DNA of 32,327 bases from Rhodovulum sp. (GTDB lineage Bacteria; Pseudomonadota; Alphaproteobacteria; Rhodobacterales; Rhodobacteraceae), in the NCBI GenBank assembly GCA_020637615.1, contig JACKKC010000032.1:1-32327 (forward strand), read 5' to 3'. Shown in pieces: positions 26,891 to 32,327 of this stretch. The position numbers and the translations under genes are program-made. Numbering within the stretch: position 1 is the first letter of the stretch; each line of letters opens with the position of its first letter. The notes below the pieces were generated by a model. The model saw nothing but the letters and a program-made list of their open reading frames with translations, ran no database searches and was not told the origin of the DNA.

Positions 26891-28330
26891 ATGCTTGCCC
26901 ATAACCTCTCCGTGGTCGCACCCGAACTGGTGCTGGCGGTTTTCGCGATGGCCGCCCTGATGTGGGGTGCCTACAGCCGCCGGCGCGATCCCAGCGGCAC
27001 GATCCTCTGGGCCTCGGTGGCGATGCTGGTCCTGGCCGGGCTCTTCGTGGGGTTCCAGCCGGAGGGCGCGCGCACCGCCTTCGACGATTCATTCATCTCG
27101 GACGGGTTTGCGCGTTTCGCCAAGGTGGTGATCCTCTTCGGCGCCGCCGCGGCGCTGGCGATGAGCGGCGAGTACCTCAAGCGCACCGAGATGCTGAAGT
27201 TCGAGTATCCGGTGCTGATCGTCTTCTCGGTCATCGGCATGATGACCATGGTCTCGGCCATGGATCTGATCGTGCTCTACATGGGGCTCGAATTGCAGAG
27301 CCTTTCGCTCTACGTCGTCGCGGCTTTCCGGCGCGACAGCCTGCGCTCCACCGAAGCGGGGCTGAAGTATTTCGTGCTCGGGGCGCTCTCCTCGGGGCTG
27401 CTGCTCTATGGTGCAAGCCTGACCTACGGCTATTCCGGCACCACGGCCTTCGCGGGCATCTCGCAGGCCGTGGGCGAGGGGCCGCTGTCGCTCGGGCTGA
27501 TCTTCGGGCTGGTCTTCCTCGCCGCGGGCATCGCCTTCAAGGTCTCGGCCGCGCCCTTCCACATGTGGACGCCGGACGTCTACGAGGGATCGCCCACGCC
27601 GGTCACCGCCTTCTTCGCGACGGCGCCCAAGGCGGCCGCGGCGGCGATGTTCGCGCGGCTGCTCTACGACGCCTTCGGCGGCGCGGTGAGCGAATGGCAG
27701 CAGATCCTCGCCTTCCTCTCGGTCGCCTCGATGTTCCTCGGTGCCGTCGCCGCGATCGGCCAGCGCAACATCAAGCGGCTGATGGCCTATTCGTCGATCG
27801 GCCACATGGGCTATGCGCTCATGGGACTGGCGGCCGGGACGGAGCAGGGGGCGCAGGCGCTCCTGATCTATATCGCGATCTACGTGACCATGAACGTGGG
27901 CGTCTTCGCCTTCATCCTCAACATGCAGCGCGACGGCAAGCCGGTGACCGACATCGGCGCGCTGGGCCTCTACAGCCGCGTGGAGCCGGCGCGGGCGGCA
28001 GCGCTCGCGGTGCTGCTCTTCAGCCTCGCCGGGGTGCCGCCGCTGGTCGGCTTCTTCGGGAAGTTCTACGTGCTGATGGCCGCCGTGGATGCCGGGCTGA
28101 TCTGGCTCGCCGTCGCCGGCGCGGTGGCGAGCGTGATCGGCGCTTTCTACTACCTGCGCATCGTCTATCTGATGTATTTCGGCGAGGCCGCCCCGCCGCT
28201 CGAAGGCGCCATGCCGGCGATGCACTGGGCGCTGCTCGGCGGCTCGGCGCTCGCCATGGTGCTGGGCGTGGTGAATCTCTTCGGGGTGGAGACGCTCGCC
28301 GCCTCGGCCGCCGCGACCCTCGTCCAGTAG
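26891..28330 (+). CDS. nuoN: NADH-quinone oxidoreductase subunit N, antiporter-like
   Basis: This 479-residue subunit is the last of the three antiporter-like pumps and the final complex I gene. It contains VLYMGLELQSLSLYVVAAF, with the channel glutamate, and FKVSAAPFHMWTPDVYEGSPTPVTAFFATAPKAAA, with the channel lysine and broken-helix motif. Length is normal. GAGGATCCGCG precedes the ATG. The stop is one base from the GTG start of birA, so transcription almost certainly continues. Confidence 0.98.
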   Translation: MLAHNLSVVAPELVLAVFAMAALMWGAYSRRRDPSGTILWASVAMLVLAGLFVGFQPEGARTAFDDSFISDGFARFAKVVILFGAAAALAMSGEYLKRTEMLKFEYPVLIVFSVIGMMTMVSAMDLIVLYMGLELQSLSLYVVAAFRRDSLRSTEAGLKYFVLGALSSGLLLYGASLTYGYSGTTAFAGISQAVGEGPLSLGLIFGLVFLAAGIAFKVSAAPFHMWTPDVYEGSPTPVTAFFATAPKAAAAAMFARLLYDAFGGAVSEWQQILAFLSVASMFLGAVAAIGQRNIKRLMAYSSIGHMGYALMGLAAGTEQGAQALLIYIAIYVTMNVGVFAFILNMQRDGKPVTDIGALGLYSRVEPARAAALAVLLFSLAGVPPLVGFFGKFYVLMAAVDAGLIWLAVAGAVASVIGAFYYLRIVYLMYFGEAAPPLEGAMPAMHWALLGGSALAMVLGVVNLFGVETLAASAAATLVQ

Positions 28331-28331
28331 G

Positions 28332-29126
28332 GTGGGCGACTGGCCGGAGGGCGTCGGCCGCGAGGTCTTCGCCCGGCTCGACAGCACCAACGCCGAGGCC
28401 CTGCGCCGGGCCGTCACCGGCGCGAGCGGCCCGGTCTGGCTGCTGGCGCTGGAACAGACCGCGGCGCGTGGCCGCAGGGGGCGGCCCTGGGCGAGCCTGC
28501 CGGGGAATCTCGCCGCGAGCTTGCTGATGCGCCCGCCGGGGTCGCCGGCGCTGGCCGCCCTGCGCTCCTTCGTGGCGGCGCTGGGGCTTCACGACGCGCT
28601 GCTCGCGGCGACGGGGCGGGCGGAGCTCTTCGCGCTGAAATGGCCGAACGACGTGCTGCTCGCGGGACGCAAGCTTGCCGGCATCCTGCTCGAGACCGGC
28701 GGGCGCCCCGAGGCGCCGGCGCTGGCCATCGGCATCGGCGTCAACCTCGCCGCGGCGCCGGCTGCCGCGGAGGTGGAGCCGGGGGCGATGGAGCCGGTGG
28801 ACCTCCTGAGCGGGGCCGGCGTCTCGATCGCGCCGGAGGCCTTTCTCGACCTCCTGGCGCCGGCGGTCGACCATTGGGAGCGCCGGCTCATGCAGGAGGG
28901 CTTCGCGCCCCTGCGCGCCGCCTGGCTCGCCCGTGCCGCGCGGCTCGGCGAGACGGTCACCGCGCGCCTGCCCGGCCGCGAGATCGGCGGGCGCTTCGAG
29001 ACCATCGACGAGAGCGGCGCCCTGGTGCTCGTCACGCCCCAGGGGCGGGTTAGCCTGCCGGCGGCCGAGATTCAGTTCGGGCATAGTCCTTCGGCCGGGG
29101 AGGCGCCGCATGCTGCTCGCCATTGA
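28332..29126 (+). CDS. birA: Biotin--[acetyl-CoA-carboxylase] ligase, monofunctional
   Basis: The 264-residue protein attaches biotin to carboxylases via biotinyl-AMP. The adenylate-binding loop ARGRRGRPWASLPGNLAASL (about 45-64) and KWPNDVLL with Lys103 and Asp107, then KLAGILLE, are typical BirA active-site motifs. There is no N-terminal helix-turn-helix, so it is not a biotin repressor. The start is GTG at 28332, one base beyond the nuoN stop. The 3' end overlaps coaX by 17 bases. The family is often found directly after nuoN in alphaproteobacteria, to my knowledge. Confidence 0.94.
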   Translation: MGDWPEGVGREVFARLDSTNAEALRRAVTGASGPVWLLALEQTAARGRRGRPWASLPGNLAASLLMRPPGSPALAALRSFVAALGLHDALLAATGRAELFALKWPNDVLLAGRKLAGILLETGGRPEAPALAIGIGVNLAAAPAAAEVEPGAMEPVDLLSGAGVSIAPEAFLDLLAPAVDHWERRLMQEGFAPLRAAWLARAARLGETVTARLPGREIGGRFETIDESGALVLVTPQGRVSLPAAEIQFGHSPSAGEAPHAARH

Positions 29127-29877
29127 CGTCGGCAACACCAACACGGTCTTCGCGCTGCACGACGGCACGGAGATCGTCGCCGAATGGCGCTGCAGCACCG
29201 AGCGTGCCCGCACGGCGGACGAGTATTTCGTCTGGCTGCAGCAGCTTATGGCCAATGTCGGGCTCAGGCCGCAGGTGCGCTCGGTGGTGATCTCCTCGGT
29301 GGTGCCCCAGGTGGTCTTCAACCTGCGAATCCTCTCCGACCGGTACTTCCACACCCGGCCGCTGGTGGTGGGCAAGCCGGAGGTCAATCTCGGGCCGCCG
29401 CCGCGGGTCGATCCCACAACCCACGTCGGCGCCGACAGGCTGGTCAATACCGTCGGCGCCTTCGACCGCTATGGCGGCGACCTGATCGTGGTCGATTTCG
29501 GCACCGCCACGACCTTCGACGTGGTGGGAGAGGACGGTGCCTACGAGGGCGGGGTCATCGCGCCCGGAGTGAACCTCTCGCTCAAGGCGCTGCACGACGC
29601 CGCCGCGGCCCTGCCCTTCATCGACGTGTCCAAGCCAGAGCACGTGGTCGGGACCAATACCGTTGCCTGCATGCAATCGGGCGTCTACTGGGGCTATGTC
29701 GGGCTGGTCGAGGGCATCTGCGCCCGCATCCGCGCCGAGCGGGACCGGCCGATGACGGTCATCGGCACCGGCGGCCTCAGCACCCTCTTCGCCCAGGGCA
29801 CGGACGTATTGCAGGTGATCGACACCAAGCTGACCATACACGGCCTGGTGCTCATCGATCGCATGAACATGGAGTGA
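29110..29877 (+). CDS. coaX: Type III pantothenate kinase
   Basis: The 255-residue protein catalyses the first step of coenzyme A synthesis. The phosphate-binding start MLLAIDVGNTNTVFALHDG has the catalytic Asp6. Later signatures are THVGADRLVNTVGAF (Gly-x-Asp-Arg substrate site) and VVDFGTATTFDVVGEDGAYEGGVIAPG. The ATG at 29110 has GGGGAGG upstream and lies inside the 3' end of birA, so the two are translationally coupled. An upstream in-frame start would add sequence that is only the shadow of birA. Confidence 0.96.
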   Translation: MLLAIDVGNTNTVFALHDGTEIVAEWRCSTERARTADEYFVWLQQLMANVGLRPQVRSVVISSVVPQVVFNLRILSDRYFHTRPLVVGKPEVNLGPPPRVDPTTHVGADRLVNTVGAFDRYGGDLIVVDFGTATTFDVVGEDGAYEGGVIAPGVNLSLKALHDAAAALPFIDVSKPEHVVGTNTVACMQSGVYWGYVGLVEGICARIRAERDRPMTVIGTGGLSTLFAQGTDVLQVIDTKLTIHGLVLIDRMNME

Positions 29878-29887
29878 CGCGGAAGAC

Positions 29888-31561
29888 ATGGCCAGGAAGG
29901 ATCGGCTGATCTACGTCCCGCTCGGCGGCGCGGGCGAGATCGGCATGAACATGTATCTCTACGGCTTCGGGCCAAAGGACGCCGAGCGCTTCATCCTCGT
30001 CGACGTCGGCGTGACCTTCCCGGACATGGCCTCGACCCCGGGCGTCGAGCTGATCATGGCGGATCCGTCCTGGATCCAGGCCCGCGCCGACCGGCTGGAG
30101 GCGATCTTCATCACCCATGGCCACGAGGACCACGTGGGCGCGCTCGGCATCCTCTGGCCGCGACTCAAGGCGCCGGTCTATGCGCGGCGCTTCACCGCGG
30201 CGCTTGCCAAGGGCAAGATGGAGCGCTCGGGCCACGACACCGGCGCGGTGCGGCAGGCCGACGCCTGGCCGCATGTGACCCATGCCGGCCCCTTCACCGT
30301 GGGCTTCGTGCCGGTGTCGCATTCCATTCCGGAGGCGTCCTGCCTCGTGATCGACACGCCCGCGGGGCGGATCCTGCACAGCGGCGACTTCAAGGTGGAC
30401 CCGACGCCGCTGGTCGGCGAGCCCTTCGAGCCGGCGACCTTCCGGGCGATCGGGGATGCCGGCGTCAAGGCGCTGGTCTGCGATTCGACCAACGTGTTCT
30501 CCGATCATCCCGGCCGGTCCGAGGCCTCGCTCGCGGCGCCGATCACCGCGCTGGTGCGCGGCGCCGAGGGGCTGGTCGCGGCGACCACCTTCGCCTCCAA
30601 CGTCGCGCGGCTGAAGACGCTTGCGCAGGCGGGCAAGGCCGCGGGGCGCGAGGTGGTGGTGCTAGGCCGGGCGATGAACACAATGCTCAGGACCGCCCAT
30701 GCCGCCGAAGTGCTGGACGACTTCCCCAAGACCATCGACCCGCTCGACGCCGACGGCATTCCGCGCGACCGGCTCATGCTGCTCGCGACCGGCAGCCAGG
30801 GCGAGCGCCGCGCCGCCACCGCCCAGCTCGCCGCGGGCAAATACATGGGCTTCGAGCTGAAGAAGGGCGACACCTTCCTCTTCTCCTCCAAGACCATCCC
30901 CGGCAACGAGGTGAGCGTGGCGCGCATCCTCAACCAGCTGAGCGAAAGGGGCGTGCGCGCCATCGACGACAGCGACGGACGCTACCACGTCTCGGGCCAT
31001 CCGAACCGGCCGGATCTGGAGGCGATGCACGACCTGGTGCGGGCGCGGGCCATCGTGCCGATGCATGGCGAGCACCGGCACCTGGCCGCCCATGCCGAGC
31101 TCGCCGAATCCCGCGGCACCGCGGCGGTGGTGGCGCCCAACGGCACCATGCTCGATCTCGCCGGCGAGGCGCCGGTGGCGGTGGAGCGGATCGAGACCGG
31201 GCGGCTCTATCTCGACGGCTCGGAACTGATCGGCGCGACCGACGGCGTGGTGCGCGACCGCATCCGCATGGCGATCCGCGGCCATGTGTCGGTGAGTGTG
31301 GTGATCGACGAGGACGGGCGGCCGCTCGGCGACGTCTGGGTCCAGGCGACCGGCCTTCCCGACGACCCGCGGCTGCGCGACGGGATCGAGGGCACGCTGG
31401 AGGCCGAGATCGGCCGGGTGCTCGCCCGCGCCCGCAAGGCGGAGATCGCCGACGACGACGCGCTGGAGGAACTGATCCTGCGCAGCTGCTCCAAGACCTG
31501 CGACGACGCGATCGGCAAGAAGCCGCTCTGCAGTGTCATGATCAGCCGGCTGGAAGGCTGA
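29888..31561 (+). CDS. rnj: Ribonuclease J
   Basis: The 557-residue metallo-beta-lactamase/beta-CASP ribonuclease acts in mRNA decay and rRNA maturation, with 5'-3' exonuclease and endonuclease activity in the family. The metal site HGHEDH is at residues 77-82, with other ligands in PVSHSIPEA and HSGDFKVD, and the beta-CASP region includes VCDSTNVFSDHPGRSE and GRAMNTM. The late conserved segment VSGHPNRPDLEAMHDLVRARAIVPMHGEHRHL provides further active-site His residues. The start is ten bases after the coaX stop with GGAAG upstream. It is the last gene of the apparent nuo-birA-coaX-rnj run. Confidence 0.95.
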   Translation: MARKDRLIYVPLGGAGEIGMNMYLYGFGPKDAERFILVDVGVTFPDMASTPGVELIMADPSWIQARADRLEAIFITHGHEDHVGALGILWPRLKAPVYARRFTAALAKGKMERSGHDTGAVRQADAWPHVTHAGPFTVGFVPVSHSIPEASCLVIDTPAGRILHSGDFKVDPTPLVGEPFEPATFRAIGDAGVKALVCDSTNVFSDHPGRSEASLAAPITALVRGAEGLVAATTFASNVARLKTLAQAGKAAGREVVVLGRAMNTMLRTAHAAEVLDDFPKTIDPLDADGIPRDRLMLLATGSQGERRAATAQLAAGKYMGFELKKGDTFLFSSKTIPGNEVSVARILNQLSERGVRAIDDSDGRYHVSGHPNRPDLEAMHDLVRARAIVPMHGEHRHLAAHAELAESRGTAAVVAPNGTMLDLAGEAPVAVERIETGRLYLDGSELIGATDGVVRDRIRMAIRGHVSVSVVIDEDGRPLGDVWVQATGLPDDPRLRDGIEGTLEAEIGRVLARARKAEIADDDALEELILRSCSKTCDDAIGKKPLCSVMISRLEG

Positions 31562-31591
31562 GAGGGTAGCGCCGCACTGGCGGCCGGCCGC

Positions 31592-31633
31592 ATGGTCTCC
31601 CGTCTTGAATTGCCCGAAGGCTGATGAGACCAT
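31592..31633. promoter_or_regulatory. 8-bp inverted repeat at the 5' end of the LuxR-type gene, possible operator
   Basis: ATGGTCTC at 31592-31599 and its exact reverse complement GAGACCAT at 31626-31633 are separated by 26 bases. The right arm overlaps a possible ATG start at 31624 of the regulator. It could be an operator for the regulator itself, or an RNA hairpin after rnj. No T-run follows, so it is not a classical terminator. Confidence 0.35.
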
Positions 31634-32327
31634 CGTTCCGGAGGTGCGCCCTGGACAACAAGATCCAATCCCGGGATCTGGTCGGAAGCCTCCTCGACGT
31701 ATCGGTCAGCCCGGAACGTCTGGGGGAGTTGATCGCGCTCTGGGATGAGCGGATCGTCGATTCCGGGCAGGATCGTGTCCTCTGGCTGACTGGCGCCGCC
31801 GGTTCGGAATTCGCGCGCCAGGTGGCCGGAGCCGTCCGGATCCTGGAGAGCTTCAGGGCCGCGGAGCGGCAGCACTTCAACGATACGCTGCAATCGATCT
31901 GCGGCGCGTCGATGGTGCTCACGGAGGACGGCGAGGTGATCGCGGCCAATGACGCCGCGCGCGTCGCCTTCAGGCTCTCGCCAGGCGACACGATCCGGTC
32001 CATGCCGCTCGACGGCGCGACCTGCACCGAGTTCGCGCAGCGGGTCGCCGAGGTCGCCGGGGCCGGCGCGCTCCGCGAGGATGTCGTGCGTCTGCGGCCG
32101 GACGGCCCGGAGCGGGTCGTCCAGGTCCATCTCCGGCCCCTGCAGGGCGGGAGAGCGCGGTCGCTGGTCCTTGCGGTCACCACCGAACAGGCTTGGTCGG
32201 TGGAGGTCTCGCGCCTGCTGGCCCGGGTCTTCGACCTGGCCCCCGCCGAGATCGAGGTTCTCCGCCTCCTGACCGGAGGCTCCACCGTCGCGGGCATCGC
32301 CGGGGTCACCGGGCGGAGCCGGGGCAC
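31624..32327 (+). CDS. LuxR-type transcriptional regulator with N-terminal sensor-like region, cut by the window edge
   Basis: An open frame runs to the right edge without a stop (about 234 codons). The N-terminal part (LVGSLLDVSVSPERLGELIALWDERIV) is followed by a PAS-like stretch (SMVLTEDGEVIAANDAARVAF). The visible end, LLARVFDLAPAEIEVLRLLTGGSTVAGIAGVTGRS, is the first part of a LuxR/GerE helix-turn-helix. No phospho-acceptor domain is seen. The start is uncertain. ATG at 31624 has a closely spaced AAGG. A CTG at 31651 is preceded by GGAGG at ideal distance and gives MDNKIQSRDLVGSLL, similar in layout to the TTG start of nuoA. The signal and target genes are unknown. Confidence 0.75.
   Translation, partial: MRPSFRRCALDNKIQSRDLVGSLLDVSVSPERLGELIALWDERIVDSGQDRVLWLTGAAGSEFARQVAGAVRILESFRAAERQHFNDTLQSICGASMVLTEDGEVIAANDAARVAFRLSPGDTIRSMPLDGATCTEFAQRVAEVAGAGALREDVVRLRPDGPERVVQVHLRPLQGGRARSLVLAVTTEQAWSVEVSRLLARVFDLAPAEIEVLRLLTGGSTVAGIAGVTGRSRG

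Overview
The window is very GC-rich, densely coding DNA with strongly G/C-biased third codon positions and many ATGA or TGATG stop/start overlaps. Gene content points to an alphaproteobacterium, most likely Rhodobacterales-like: a 14-subunit nuo operon with separate nuoC and nuoD, a short mitochondrial-type NuoG, a C-terminally extended NuoE, extra open reading frames between the subunits, and birA-coaX-rnj at the 3' end. This placement rests on gene order and protein character, not on a database search.

Left end (1-1373, minus strand): the start of an NAD(P)H-hydrate epimerase (nnrE), cut by the window edge, lies just downstream of a site-2-protease-like M50 metalloprotease with C-terminal CBS domains. 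A 405-bp gap separates these from a plus-strand gene (1779-4472) for an 897-residue protein that joins an NDP-forming acyl-CoA synthetase to a C-terminal GNAT acetyltransferase (Pat/PatZ type).

Glycine cleavage region (4473-11897): gcvT and gcvH are close together. About 1.7 kb then carries three small exported or membrane proteins (a YeaQ/GlsB-like membrane protein and a lipoprotein on the minus strand, and a secreted Cys-containing protein on the plus strand), after which gcvP follows. gcvT and gcvP are each preceded by a similar promoter-like element. An AbrB-family membrane protein follows gcvP closely. GcvT, GcvH and GcvP make up three of the four glycine cleavage components; the L-protein is not here.

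Complex I operon (about 11970-28330): nuoA-B-C-[59-aa membrane protein]-D-E-[membrane-anchored helix-hairpin-helix protein]-F-[DUF3291 protein]-G-H-I-J-K-L-M-N. All Fe-S ligand motifs and the main proton-channel Glu/Lys residues I looked for are present. The most unusual feature is a roughly 80-residue helix-hairpin-helix module that occurs twice: fused to the C-terminus of NuoE, and at the end of the next protein behind two membrane segments and an Ala/Pro/Glu linker. NuoL carries a low-complexity Ala/Glu/His insert.

Right end (28332-32327): a monofunctional biotin-protein ligase (birA), type III pantothenate kinase (coaX) and ribonuclease J (rnj) follow nuoN with tiny gaps or overlaps, so they probably share its transcript. 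The last gene is a LuxR-type regulator cut by the window edge. Its start codon is ambiguous and an 8-bp dyad lies at its 5' end.

I found no tRNA, rRNA, CRISPR array, insertion sequence, phage gene or defence system. The region is mainly core metabolism; the points worth follow-up are the accessory proteins embedded in the nuo operon.
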